A stretch of 64,000 nt of DNA from Acidobacteriota bacterium (GCA_020199775.1 JAIVJZ010000009.1:106813-170812); one strand, 5' to 3'; positions 8,504 to 16,718 are shown, numbered from the stretch's first letter. Notes: generated from the letters alone by a model not told the origin. A program made the numbers and translations.

Positions 8504-9892
8504 TCATTCCGCGAGAGACGCGCGCGCCGCCGCCAACGCTGCGCCCACGCGCGCGGGCGACGTGCCGCCCGCCTGCGACTTCGTGGCGAGCGTCTGTTCG
8601 AGCGAGAGCGCGTCGTACACGTCCCCTTCGATGAGCGGCGAGAGCGCGACGAGTTCATCGAGCGGGAGTTCGTGAAGTTCCGCCCCGCGCGTGATGGCAT
8701 GAAGCACGATGCGCCCGACGGCCTCGTGCGCCTCGCGGAAGGGCAGCCCCTTGCGCGCGAGGTAATCGGCAAGTTCGGTCGCGTTCATGTAGCCGCGCGC
8801 CGCCGCCTCGCGCGCACGCGCTTCGCGCAGGCGGACGTTTCCGAGCACGGTCGCCATCACATCGAGCGAAGCGCGCACCGTGTCCGCCGTGTCGAAGACG
8901 GCCTCCTTGTCCTCCTGCATGTCCTTGTTGTAAGCGAGGGGCAAGCCCTTGAGCAGCGTCAGAAGCGACACGGCGTGGCCGAAGACGCGCGCCGACTTGC
9001 CGCGCACGAGTTCGAGCGCGTCCGGGTTCTTCTTCTGCGGCATCAAACTCGACCCCGTAGAGATCGCGTCGCCCAACTCAAGGAAGCCGAACTCCGTCGT
9101 CGCGTACACGATGATGTCCTCGGCGAGGCGCGACAGGTGAACCATGATGAGACTCGCCGCGCCCGCAAACTCGACGCAGAAATCGCGGTCGCTCACCGCG
9201 TCCAGACTGTTGCGCGAAACCGCGTCGAAGCCGAGCGCGCGGGCGACCCGCTCGCGATCAATCGCGTAGCTCGTCCCGGCGAGCGCGGCCGAACCGAGCG
9301 GCATGACGTTAGTGCGCCGCCGCGCGTCGGCGAGTCTCTCGCGGTCGCGCGCGAGCATCTCGAAATAGGCGAGACACCAGTGCGCCCACAACACGGGCTG
9401 CGCGCGTTGCAGGTGCGTGTAACCGGGGATCACCGCCTCGCTGTGCGCTTCCGCCAGCGCGACGAGCGCGCCCTGCGCCGCCCGCACCGACGCTCCCATC
9501 GCGTCGATCTCATCACGCAACCAGAGGCGCAAGGCCGTCGCCACCTGATCGTTGCGGCTGCGCCCCGCGTGGAGCTTACGCCCCGCGTCGCCCACGAGCG
9601 AGACGAGCCGCGCCTCGATGAAGGAATGGACATCCTCCGCCGTCTCGTCCGCGAAAAAGTCTCTCTCCCTTTCGCTTTGCGCGAGCAGCGTTTCGAGTCC
9701 GGTCTTTATTTGTTCGGCCTCGTCTCCGGTCAACGCCCCCGCCGCGCGTAAGCCTTCGGCGTGGGCGAGGCTTCCGCGCACGTCCGCCGCGAACAGCCTG
9801 CGGTCGAAATCGAACGAACGGTTGTAGGCCGCGAAGCCCGCATCCGGCCGTCCCGTGAATCGCCCGCCCCACAGTTTTTTCTCTTCGCTCAT
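8504..9892 (-). CDS. argH: Argininosuccinate lyase
   Basis: The 462 aa enzyme splits argininosuccinate into arginine and fumarate, the last step of arginine synthesis. It has the family signature GSSLMPQKKNPD with the catalytic serine, the N-terminal KLWGGRFTGRPD, and the HAGRSRNDQVATALRLW and TVGYTHLQ-type (PGYTHLQRAQP) regions. I chose ATG 9892; a TTG lies immediately upstream in frame. No good Shine-Dalgarno is seen. The gene diverges from argR, and both promoters lie in the 142 bp spacer that holds the ArgR-like operators. Confidence 0.96.
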   Translation of the reverse strand: MSEEKKLWGGRFTGRPDAGFAAYNRSFDFDRRLFAADVRGSLAHAEGLRAAGALTGDEAEQIKTGLETLLAQSERERDFFADETAEDVHSFIEARLVSLVGDAGRKLHAGRSRNDQVATALRLWLRDEIDAMGASVRAAQGALVALAEAHSEAVIPGYTHLQRAQPVLWAHWCLAYFEMLARDRERLADARRRTNVMPLGSAALAGTSYAIDRERVARALGFDAVSRNSLDAVSDRDFCVEFAGAASLIMVHLSRLAEDIIVYATTEFGFLELGDAISTGSSLMPQKKNPDALELVRGKSARVFGHAVSLLTLLKGLPLAYNKDMQEDKEAVFDTADTVRASLDVMATVLGNVRLREARAREAAARGYMNATELADYLARKGLPFREAHEAVGRIVLHAITRGAELHELPLDELVALSPLIEGDVYDALSLEQTLATKSQAGGTSPARVGAALAAARASLAE

Positions 9893-9957
9893 CAAGTGTT
9901 ACCGCTTCATTCTCTTTAGCCAGCGTTCGGATTCTTGCGAGAGTTGTACCCGCGCGT

Positions 9958-9986
9958 TTGATCCGATGCAACTATGATGCTATTTT
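9958..9986 (+). promoter_or_regulatory. Putative argR promoter
   Basis: TTGATC (9958-9963), 17 nt spacer, TATTTT (9981-9986). The predicted start near 9993 coincides with the double palindrome at 9995-10023, so a bound repressor would block initiation. Confidence 0.45.
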
Positions 9987-9994
9987 ATTCATCT

Positions 9995-10023
9995 ATGCAT
10001 AAGTTATGCAAATCTTTTGCATA
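9995..10023. promoter_or_regulatory. Two overlapping ARG-box-like operators
   Basis: ATGCATAA-G-TTATGCA (9995-10010) is a near-perfect palindrome, and TATGCAAA-TCT-TTTGCATA (10005-10023) is a perfect 8-3-8 inverted repeat; they share TATGCA. AT-rich ~18 bp palindromes with TG...CA ends are the known form of ArgR operators, and this is the intergenic region between argH and argR. It is therefore inferred to be the autoregulatory ArgR site. Confidence 0.65.
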
Positions 10024-10034
10024 GATAGTGAAAT

Positions 10035-10457
10035 ATGGATAAGGAAAAACGGCAGCAGAAATTATTGAGCCTGATTCGCGCGAAGCCCGTCAGCACGCAG
10101 GGCGAACTGGCGTCGCACCTCGAACGCGCGGGTTTCGCGGCCACGCAGTCGAGCATCTCGCGCGATCTGGAAGAGTTGGGCGTCGTCAAACGGCGCGGGC
10201 GTTACGTCGTGCCGGGCGCGGCGAACGGGACGAAGGCGGCGGCGCGCGGCCTCTTGAGTTTGGACGTGGCGGGCGACACTCTCGTCGTCGCGCGGTGCGA
10301 GCCGGGGCTGGCGTCGGCGGTGGCGGTGGAGATTGACGGCGCGGCGATCAAAGAGATCGTCGGGACGCTGGCGGGCGAAGACACGATCTTCATCGCCGTG
10401 GCGGAGCGCAAGGCGCAACGCGCGGTGATTAAGAAAATCTGGGAACTGTTCGGATAG
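10035..10457 (+). CDS. argR: Arginine repressor
   Basis: A 140 aa ArgR/AhrC-family regulator. The N-terminal winged helix (residues 1-65) contains VSTQGELASHLERAGFAATQSSISRDLEELGVVK, including the S-S-I-S-R-D-L recognition helix. The C-terminal domain (75-140) has VARCEPGLASAVAVEIDG and the arginine-binding GTLAGEDTIFIAV. The hexamer binds arginine and then represses arg genes. It sits at the head of the arginine operon with its own operator-like palindromes upstream. Confidence 0.95.
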   Translation: MDKEKRQQKLLSLIRAKPVSTQGELASHLERAGFAATQSSISRDLEELGVVKRRGRYVVPGAANGTKAAARGLLSLDVAGDTLVVARCEPGLASAVAVEIDGAAIKEIVGTLAGEDTIFIAVAERKAQRAVIKKIWELFG

Positions 10458-10460
10458 CAG

Positions 10461-10550
10461 GTTTCAAGTTTCAAGTTTCAAGTTTCAAGTTTCAAGTTAA
10501 AGAACGAAGAGCCTGTCAGTCCTGAAACTTGAAACCTGAAACTTGAAACT
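10461..10550. repeat. Palindromic 7-mer array, GTTTCAA type (site 1)
   Basis: Left arm: GTTTCAA repeated five times. Loop: AAAGAACGAAGAGCCTGTC. Right arm: alternating CCTGAAA/CTTGAAA units complementary to the left. It lies between argR and argG and ends 18 nt before the argG start. Arm complementarity is nearly complete over ~30 bp. Confidence 0.85.
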
Positions 10551-10568
10551 GATCGTGAGGAGTGAGGC

Positions 10569-11771
10569 GTGGGGGAAAAGATCAAAAAAGTCGTGTTGGC
10601 TTATTCGGGCGGGCTGGATACGTCCGTGATGTTGCATTGGCTGAAAGAGCGTTACGGGTGCGAGGTCGTCTGCTATTGCGCGGACGTGGGGCAGGGCGAG
10701 GAACTCGACGGGCTGGAAGAGAAGGCGCGCGCGACGGGCGCGTCGAAACTCTATGTGGAAGATTTGCGGCAGGAGTTTGTGAGCGACTACGTGTGGGCGG
10801 CGGTCAAGGCCAACGCGGTTTACGAAGGCGTCTACCTGCTCGGCACGTCTCTGGCGCGGCCCGTGATCGCGAAGCGGCAGATCGAGATCGCGCGCCGCGA
10901 GGGGGCGGACGCGGTCGCCCACGGCGCGACGGGCAAGGGCAACGATCAGGTGCGTTTCGAGTTGACCTACTACGCGCTTGAGCCGGATATCAAGGTCGTC
11001 GCGCCGTGGCGCGAGTGGGCGTTTAAGGGGCGCAGCGATCTCATCGCTTACTCGGAGCGGCACCGCATCCCCGTGACGGCGACGCACGCGAAGCCCTACT
11101 CGACCGACCGCAACCTGATGCACGTCTCCTACGAGGGCGGCATCCTCGAAGACCCGTGGGCAGAGCCGCCGGGGGACATTTTTCAGATGACCAAGTCGCC
11201 GGAAGAGGCGCGCGCCGAAGCCGAGTACGTGACGGTCGGGTTCGAGGGGGGCGTGCCGGTGAGCGTCGGCGACGAGCGTCTGGGCGCGGTCGCGCTGCTC
11301 GAAGAGTTGAACCGCGCGGGCGGCGCGCACGGCATCGGGCGGGTCGATCTGGTGGAGAACCGCTTCGTCGGGATGAAGTCGCGCGGCGTGTACGAGACGC
11401 CGGGCGTGACGATTCTGCAAGCGGCGCACCGCGCGCTCGAATCCATCACGATGGACAGGGAAGTCTTGAGGATGCGCGACGCGTTGAGTTTGAAGTTTGC
11501 GGAGAGCGTCTATTACGGCTTCTGGTTCGCGCCGGAGACGGAGTTGATGCGGCGCACGATTGACGAGACGCAACGGGGCGTGACGGGCGAGGTGCGCCTC
11601 AAACTTTATCGCGGCAACGTCATCGTCGCGGGACGACGCGCGCCGCGCTCGCTCTACAACGAACGGCTCGCGACCTTCGAGGCCGACACGGTCTACAATC
11701 AGCGCGACGCCGAGGGCTTCATCAAACTCAACGCGCTGCGCCTGCGCTCGCTGGCACAGGCAAATAAGTAA
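10569..11771 (+). CDS. argG: Argininosuccinate synthase
   Basis: The 400 aa enzyme joins citrulline and aspartate using ATP. The N-type ATP pyrophosphatase motif [12 protein letters not shown] starts at residue 12, followed by [14 protein letters not shown] and the citrulline/aspartate-binding [18 protein letters not shown]. The start is GTG 10569, supported by GAGGAGTGAGG immediately upstream. Length is normal. It follows argR across a palindromic repeat and leads the biosynthetic part of the cluster. Confidence 0.97.
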   Translation: MGEKIKKVVLAYSGGLDTSVMLHWLKERYGCEVVCYCADVGQGEELDGLEEKARATGASKLYVEDLRQEFVSDYVWAAVKANAVYEGVYLLGTSLARPVIAKRQIEIARREGADAVAHGATGKGNDQVRFELTYYALEPDIKVVAPWREWAFKGRSDLIAYSERHRIPVTATHAKPYSTDRNLMHVSYEGGILEDPWAEPPGDIFQMTKSPEEARAEAEYVTVGFEGGVPVSVGDERLGAVALLEELNRAGGAHGIGRVDLVENRFVGMKSRGVYETPGVTILQAAHRALESITMDREVLRMRDALSLKFAESVYYGFWFAPETELMRRTIDETQRGVTGEVRLKLYRGNVIVAGRRAPRSLYNERLATFEADTVYNQRDAEGFIKLNALRLRSLAQANK

Positions 11772-11787
11772 CGCGGAATTGAAAGAG

Positions 11788-11847
11788 ATTGATTCATTGA
11801 TCCATTGATCCATTGGTTCGTTGAAGAAATGGATCAATGGATCAATT
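11788..11847. repeat. Palindromic 8-mer array, TTGATCCA type (site 2)
   Basis: The left arm has TTGATTCA followed by TTGATCCA units; the loop is GGTTCGTTGAAGAA; the right arm has AATGGATC and AATGGATC units. Same architecture as site 1 but a different, 8 nt unit. It separates argG from the P-loop gene and ends 17 nt before that gene's start. Confidence 0.8.
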
Positions 11848-11863
11848 CTTGAGAGGTGGAAGC

Positions 11864-12991
11864 ATGACGAACATCGCAGAAGAAATCGGCGGCGTGCAGG
11901 TGAAGGTGGTCGAGGCGGACAAGATCGGGTCGGCGACTTCGCCGCTCGATTTGTCGAAGACGCTGGCGGTCGTCACGGCGCGCGAGCGCGTGCGCGCCGG
12001 TGATGTGGTGGTCGTACGCGCTCTGACGGAGAGCGCGACGTATAACCAGTTGGAACTGGTGACGGGGCGGCTGGCGAAGATCAATCCGGGCGACGTGCTG
12101 GTCGGCGTGCTCGGCAGCCGTCGCGCGCTCAAGGGGTTCGTCGGCGACGTGCCGGAGACGGTCGCGGCGGGCGACGAGTTGCACTTGCTGAACATGGGCG
12201 GCGTCATCGGTTTCTGCACGGGGCATCATTCGAGTTTGAGCGACGCGATCCGCGTGGAGGTCGTCGGCCTCGTGTACGACGAGGCGGAGCGGGTGCGAAA
12301 CATCGGCGACGCGGCGTGGCCTTTGCGCGAACAGATGGGGGCGAGCGCGCCGCTCGTCGTCGTCGCGGGCGCGTGCATGAACAGCGGGAAGACTTACGCG
12401 GCGACCGAGTTGATTCGACAGGCGACGGCGGCGGGGATGCGCGTGGCGGCGGGGAAACTCTCCGGCGTCGCGGCTTTGCGCGACACGCTCAACATGGCCG
12501 ACCACGGCGCGGTCGCGACGGCGAGCTTTCTCGACTGCGGGCTGCCTTCGACGGTGGGCGTGGGCGACCTCGCGCCGGTGGCGAAATCAATCGTCGCGAA
12601 GTTGAACGAGAGCGCGCCCGACATGATCGTGATCGAACTCGGCGACGGCATCCTCGGCGGCTACTCGGTCGAGTCAATCTTCGACGATGCGGAGTTGCGC
12701 GGGGCGATGGCCGCGTTAGTTTATTGCGCGTCGGATTACGTGGGCGCGTGGGGCGGCGTCGAGTTGCTCAGGCGGCGCGGGTTGACGGTCGATCTCGTGG
12801 CGGGTTCGGTGACGGATTCGCAGATGGGCGAAGACTACATCGAAGGTGAGTTTGGTGTGGCGGCGGGCAACGCGCGCAGGGACGGGGCGCGGATGTTCGG
12901 GATCATCAAAGATAAGGTTTCAAGTTTCAAGTTTCAGGTTTCAGGGTCGCGCGGCGTGGACGCGTTTGAGCATGAGCCGGTCGAGGCGTGA
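11864..12991 (+). CDS. Unrecognised P-loop protein embedded in the arginine cluster
   Basis: A 375 aa soluble protein with no signal or membrane segment. The N-terminal half (1-160) is rich in V and G with VLVGVLGSRRALKGFVGDVP. A Walker A-like loop GACMNSGKT (169-177) opens the second half, followed by VAAGKLSGVAALRDT, VIELGDGILGGYS (256-268) and LVYCASDYVGAWGGVELLRRRGL. This order resembles DUF1611/DgcN-type P-loop proteins, but I cannot confirm membership. ATG 11864 is chosen for GAGAGGTGG upstream; an in-frame upstream ATG would translate the repeat. Residues ~351-361 (VSSFKFQVSG) are encoded by a GTTTCAA repeat arm. Its position between argG and argC, in a cluster without argA/argJ, suggests an arginine-pathway role. 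Confidence 0.7.
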   Translation: MTNIAEEIGGVQVKVVEADKIGSATSPLDLSKTLAVVTARERVRAGDVVVVRALTESATYNQLELVTGRLAKINPGDVLVGVLGSRRALKGFVGDVPETVAAGDELHLLNMGGVIGFCTGHHSSLSDAIRVEVVGLVYDEAERVRNIGDAAWPLREQMGASAPLVVVAGACMNSGKTYAATELIRQATAAGMRVAAGKLSGVAALRDTLNMADHGAVATASFLDCGLPSTVGVGDLAPVAKSIVAKLNESAPDMIVIELGDGILGGYSVESIFDDAELRGAMAALVYCASDYVGAWGGVELLRRRGLTVDLVAGSVTDSQMGEDYIEGEFGVAAGNARRDGARMFGIIKDKVSSFKFQVSGSRGVDAFEHEPVEA

Positions 12992-13139
12992 AGCGGGAAG
13001 ACTGAGACGCGTCGGTTGTATCTTTAATCTGAAACTTGAAACTTGAAACTTGAAATCTGAGATTTGAAATCTGAAATCTGAGACTTGAAACTTGAAACTT
13101 GAAACTTGAAATCTGAAATCTGAGACTTGAGACTTGAGA
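12916..13139. repeat. Palindromic 7-mer array with one arm inside a coding region (site 3)
   Basis: The left arm (12916-12944, GTTTCAA units) is translated as part of the C-terminus of the P-loop protein. The right arm (13028-13139) is an extended run of CTTGAAA, ATCTGAA and ACTTGAG units. About 80 nt, including the stop codon at 12989-12991, form the loop. The right arm ends 4 nt before the argC ATG. Confidence 0.85.
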
Positions 13140-13143
13140 CGTG

Positions 13144-14172
13144 ATGAAACTTAAAGTCGGCATCTTTGGCGGGTCGGGGTATGGCGGGGCGGAATTGCTG
13201 CGTATTCTGCTCGCGCGTGCCGATGTCGAGATCGCGTTCGTAACGGCGAACGAGGGGGCGGGCAAGCCCGTCGGCGAAGTGCATCGCAATCTTTACGGCT
13301 TGACCTCGTTGTGTTTCATTGCCGCTCCGGGTGAGTTGGAGAGCTTGCCGGAAGTGGATTGCGTCTTTCTGGCGTTGCCGCACGGGCAGGCTCTGGAGAT
13401 CGTGCCGCGCCTGCCGCCGGGCGTGCGTGTGATCGACCTGTCGGGCGATTTTCGTCTGAACGACGCGGCGGAATTTTTGGAGCACTACGGGCGCGAGCAC
13501 ACGGCGACCGCGTTGCAGAGCGAGTTCGTCTATGGTTTGACGGAGACGAATCGAAAGGCGATTAAAGGCGCGCGGCTCGTCAGCAATCCCGGCTGCTTCG
13601 CGACGGCGACGCTGCTCGGTCTTGCGCCGCTCGTCGCCACGGGGCAACTTCAGGGGCGCGTCGTCGTTGACGCGAAGACGGGTTCGTCGGGGTCGGGCGT
13701 GAAGGCGGCGGCCAACACGCACCACCCGCAACGCATGAACTCGTTCTACGCCTACAAGCCTTTCACGCACCAGCACGTGCCGGAGATCGAACAGGAACTC
13801 AGACGCGTCGGCGACTGGGCGAGCGAGTTCGTGTTTATGACCCACTCGCTGCCCGTCGCGCGCGGCATCTTCGCCTCAATCTACGTCGAGACGAAAGACG
13901 CGTTGACGGCCGGGGGCGTGCGCGCGTTGTATGAAGACTTTTATCGCGAGAGTTTCTTCGTCCGCGTGGTGGAAGGATCGCCCGACATCAACTGGGTGAA
14001 GACGACCAACTTTTGCGACCTCGGCATCGCCGTGCGCGGGCGTTCGCTCGTCGTCTTCTCGGCGATAGACAACCTCGTCAAAGGCGCGGCGGGTCAGGCC
14101 GTGCAGAACATGAACTTGATGTTCGGGCTGGACGAGCGGGCGGGGCTGATGCTGCTCGGCAGCAATCCTTGA
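13144..14172 (+). CDS. argC: N-acyl-gamma-glutamyl-phosphate reductase
   Basis: The 342 aa enzyme reduces N-acylglutamyl phosphate to the semialdehyde with NADPH. The Rossmann motif GIFGGSGYGGAELLRILL is at the N-terminus, and the catalytic cysteine lies in SNPGCFATATLLGL. HPQRMNSFYAYKPFTHQHVPEIEQEL and THSLPVARGIFASIY are family-typical. A GTG directly before the ATG is an alternative start. No independent Shine-Dalgarno is seen; the right arm of the palindrome abuts the start, with GAGAC the nearest purine-rich sequence. Confidence 0.96.
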   Translation: MKLKVGIFGGSGYGGAELLRILLARADVEIAFVTANEGAGKPVGEVHRNLYGLTSLCFIAAPGELESLPEVDCVFLALPHGQALEIVPRLPPGVRVIDLSGDFRLNDAAEFLEHYGREHTATALQSEFVYGLTETNRKAIKGARLVSNPGCFATATLLGLAPLVATGQLQGRVVVDAKTGSSGSGVKAAANTHHPQRMNSFYAYKPFTHQHVPEIEQELRRVGDWASEFVFMTHSLPVARGIFASIYVETKDALTAGGVRALYEDFYRESFFVRVVEGSPDINWVKTTNFCDLGIAVRGRSLVVFSAIDNLVKGAAGQAVQNMNLMFGLDERAGLMLLGSNP

Positions 14173-14175
14173 TTG

Positions 14176-14259
14176 GGTTTCAAGTTTCAGGTTTCAGGTT
14201 TCAAGTTCAAGAGCGAGAAACTTTCAGACCTGAAACTTGAAACCTGAAACTTGAAACTT
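14176..14259. repeat. Palindromic 7-mer array, GTTTCAA/GTTTCAG type (site 4)
   Basis: Left arm 14176-14207 with GTTTCAA and GTTTCAG units, loop CAAGAGCGAGAAACTTTCAG, right arm 14229-14259. It fills the argC-argD gap and ends 7 nt before the argD ATG. Confidence 0.85.
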
Positions 14260-14265
14260 ATACCG

Positions 14266-15465
14266 ATGAAGACAAGCACAAACTTTGAGGCCGTGGCGGC
14301 GCGCGAGGGCGAGTTTCAACTGGCGACTTACAAGAAGATGCCGGTGGCGGCGGTGCGCGGGCGCGGCGCGTGGGTGGAGACGAGCGAGGGCGAACGCTTT
14401 CTAGACCTCTACGGCGGACACGCCGTGGCCGCGACGGGGCACTGCCACCCGCACGTCGTCGAGGCGATCAGGGCGCAGGCCGGGGAGTTGTTGTTCTACT
14501 CGAATCTGGTCTATTCGGAAGTGCGCGCGCGGGCGGCGGAGAAGTTGGTGAGTTGCGCGCCCGACGCCATCACGAAAGCCTTCTTCTGCAATTCGGGCAC
14601 GGAGGCGAACGAGAACGCGATGCGCATGGCGCGCATCGGGACGAAGCGCGAAAACGTCATCACGTTCACGGGCGGCTTTCACGGGCGGACGGCCGACGCG
14701 ATCAGCGCGACATTCTTAGGCAAGTATCGGGAGACGGGGCGGCCGAACGTGCCCGGCCATCTCTGCGCCGAGTTCGGCTCGATTGCTTCGGTGGCCGCGC
14801 TCGCCGACGAGACGGTCGCCGCCGTGTTGCTTGAGCCGATCCAGTCGATGGCGGGCGTGCGGCAGGCGCGGCCGGAGTTTTATCGCGCGCTGCGCGAGTT
14901 GTGCGACGCGCGCGGGATGCTCTTGATTTATGATGAGGTGCAGACGGGCGTCGGGCGCACGGGCGAGTGGTTCTTCGCGGGCAGCGCGGCGGGCGCGGGA
15001 GTCGTGCCCGACATCATCACGCTGGCGAAGTCTCTGGGGAGCGGCGTCCCCGTCGGCGCGTGCCTGACGACCACTGCGGTCGCCGCGCAGATCAAGGAAA
15101 ACGATCTCGGCACGACGTTCGGCGGCGGGATGCTCGCGATGGCGGCCGTCACCGCGACGCTCGAAGCGATTGAACGGGACGGGATGCTGGCGAACGCGCG
15201 CGCGTCGGAGCGACACTTGCGCGAATCGCTTGAGGGCGTGTCGCGGGTGGCGCGCGTGCGCGGCGCGGGGTTGTTGCTTGGGCTGGAGTTCGCCGATGAG
15301 ATCGCGGCGAAGGTGCACGAGGCGTTGCTGGCGGAGCGCATCATCACGGGCACGTCGAGCGACGCGCGCGTGCTCAGGCTGCTCCCGCCGCTCTGCCTAA
15401 CGCGGGAAGAAGTTGACCTGTTCGTCGCGGCGTTGAAGCGAATCATGAACAGCCTGTCCGTTTAG
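14266..15465 (+). CDS. argD: N-acylornithine aminotransferase
   Basis: A 399 aa class-III PLP aminotransferase converting the N-acylglutamate semialdehyde to N-acylornithine. Motifs: FLDLYGGHAVAATGHCHPHV, FCNSGTEANENAMRMAR, FHGRTADAIS, LLIYDEVQTGVGRTG and the PLP lysine in ITLAKSLGSGVPVGA. The start chosen is ATG 14266, the first ATG after the palindrome; a TTG inside the repeat (14251) is less likely. No Shine-Dalgarno is visible because the repeat occupies the site. Specificity for acetyl versus succinyl substrates cannot be read from sequence. Confidence 0.95.
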   Translation: MKTSTNFEAVAAREGEFQLATYKKMPVAAVRGRGAWVETSEGERFLDLYGGHAVAATGHCHPHVVEAIRAQAGELLFYSNLVYSEVRARAAEKLVSCAPDAITKAFFCNSGTEANENAMRMARIGTKRENVITFTGGFHGRTADAISATFLGKYRETGRPNVPGHLCAEFGSIASVAALADETVAAVLLEPIQSMAGVRQARPEFYRALRELCDARGMLLIYDEVQTGVGRTGEWFFAGSAAGAGVVPDIITLAKSLGSGVPVGACLTTTAVAAQIKENDLGTTFGGGMLAMAAVTATLEAIERDGMLANARASERHLRESLEGVSRVARVRGAGLLLGLEFADEIAAKVHEALLAERIITGTSSDARVLRLLPPLCLTREEVDLFVAALKRIMNSLSV

Positions 15466-15473
15466 GTTTATTT

Positions 15474-15701
15474 ATGGCGGGCAAGAAGATCAACATAGAA
15501 CTTTCAAAGGACGAAGGGCTTGTCTTGTTCGAGTTGCTTTCAAGGTTCAGCAATAATGAGGAACTTCAGATAGTTGACCACTCAGAGGAAAGAGTTCTCT
15601 GGAACATCCAAGCCGAATTAGAGAAACAGGTAACTGCTCCATTTCAAGCTGACTATCAAGACTTGCTGCTCAAAGCAAGAGAGCGGGTGCGGGACAGGTA
15701 G
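15474..15701 (+). CDS. Small conserved hypothetical protein, compositionally foreign
   Basis: A 75 aa acidic/helical protein (NIELSKDEGLVLFELLSRFS, then HSEERVLWNIQAELEKQ and DYQDLLLKARERVRDR). It looks like a recurring family of small bacterial proteins of unknown function whose members share an LSxDExLVLFExLSRF-type N-terminus; this is from memory, not a search. Codon use and GC (around 45% by eye) are clearly lower than in argD and argF', suggesting later insertion into the cluster. It starts 8 nt after argD and ends 12 nt before argF'. Confidence 0.65.
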   Translation: MAGKKINIELSKDEGLVLFELLSRFSNNEELQIVDHSEERVLWNIQAELEKQVTAPFQADYQDLLLKARERVRDR

Positions 15702-15713
15702 CGAATAACAGCG

Positions 15714-16718
15714 ATGCCGAGAGATTTTCTGACCACCGGAGACTGGACGCGCGACGAACTTGAGCGGTTGCTGGAAGCGGCGGCGCGGTTCAAGCGCGGC
15801 GATGACACTTCGCGGCCGCTCGCGGGAAAATCCGTCGCGCTCGTTTTCTTCAACCCCAGTTTGCGTACGCGCGCCTCGATGCAGGTCGGGATTTACGAAC
15901 TCGGCGGCAACCCGGTCGTGCTCGAACCCGGCGGCACGAGTTGGACGCTCGAACACCGCGACGGCGTGGTGATGGACGGCGATAAGACCGAACACGTCGC
16001 GGAGTTTGTGCGCGTGCTCGGTCGTTACTGTGCGGCCATCGGCGTGCGGACGTTCGCCGCGCTCAAGGATTGGAAAGATGAGCGGCGCGATCCGGTGCTC
16101 GCCGCGTTCGCGCGCCACAGCGAAGTGCCGGTCATCAATCTCGAATCGGCGATGCATCACCCCTGCCAGGCGCTCGCGGACATGTTGACGATCAGAGAGA
16201 AATCCGGCGCGGGGCCGAAGCGCGTTACGCTGACGTGGGCTTGGCACCCGAAGCCGCTCCCGATGGCCGTGCCGAACAGCTTCGCGCTCGCGGCCGCGCA
16301 ACTGGGACACGAACTCACCATCGCGCACCCGCCCGGCTACGAACTCGACGACGAACTCATCGGCCAACTCAACGAACAGGCGTTCGACGCGGGCACGACC
16401 GTCAACGTGACGGACGACGTGGAAGCGGCCTTCGACGGCGCGGAAGTTGTCTACGCGAAGAGTTGGGGCAGCAAGATGTTTTACGGTTCGCCCGAAGACG
16501 ACTTAGAAGCGCGCGCCCAATACCGCGACAAGTGGATCGTGGACGAGGCGAAGATGCGGCGCACGCGTGGCGGCATCTTCATGCATTGCCTGCCCGTGCG
16601 CCGTAACGTCATCGTGACGGACGGCGTGATAGATTCCGACGCCTCCGTCGTCATAGATGAAGCGGAGAACCGCCTGCACGCGCAGAAAGCCGTTATGGCG
16701 GAATTGATGAAAGGGTAA
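15714..16718 (+). CDS. argF': N-acylornithine carbamoyltransferase (acetyl- or succinyl-)
   Basis: A 334 aa transcarbamylase making N-acylcitrulline. The carbamoyl-phosphate loop is FFNPSLRTR rather than the STRTR of ornithine carbamoyltransferase. Trp77 (GGTSWTLE) is the residue reached by the neighbouring subunit in acylornithine enzymes, and FMHCLPVRRN (289-298) is the acylornithine-type version of HCLP. Residue 92 (GDKTEH) is Thr where, from memory, Xanthomonas acetylornithine transcarbamylase has Glu92 and Bacteroides succinylornithine transcarbamylase has Pro90. WHPKPLPMAVPNSFA and ITxHPPGYELD-like segments also look closer to the succinyl enzyme. The stop codon sits in a palindrome arm (K-G-stop is GGGTAAA-type repeat). 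Confidence 0.9.
   Translation: MPRDFLTTGDWTRDELERLLEAAARFKRGDDTSRPLAGKSVALVFFNPSLRTRASMQVGIYELGGNPVVLEPGGTSWTLEHRDGVVMDGDKTEHVAEFVRVLGRYCAAIGVRTFAALKDWKDERRDPVLAAFARHSEVPVINLESAMHHPCQALADMLTIREKSGAGPKRVTLTWAWHPKPLPMAVPNSFALAAAQLGHELTIAHPPGYELDDELIGQLNEQAFDAGTTVNVTDDVEAAFDGAEVVYAKSWGSKMFYGSPEDDLEARAQYRDKWIVDEAKMRRTRGGIFMHCLPVRRNVIVTDGVIDSDASVVIDEAENRLHAQKAVMAELMKG

Noticed and set aside
10461..10550. CRISPR-like tandem repeat
   Set aside because: Units are 7 nt and directly adjacent with no unique spacers; the array is palindromic and no cas genes are near.
11864..12991. Firm assignment to DUF1611/DgcN
   Set aside because: Only the P-loop and the order of later motifs resemble that family; without a profile search the assignment is not safe.
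15714..16718. Classical ornithine carbamoyltransferase (argF)
   Set aside because: It has SLRTR instead of STRTR, the Trp77 loop, and HCLPVRRN, all features of acylornithine transcarbamylases.
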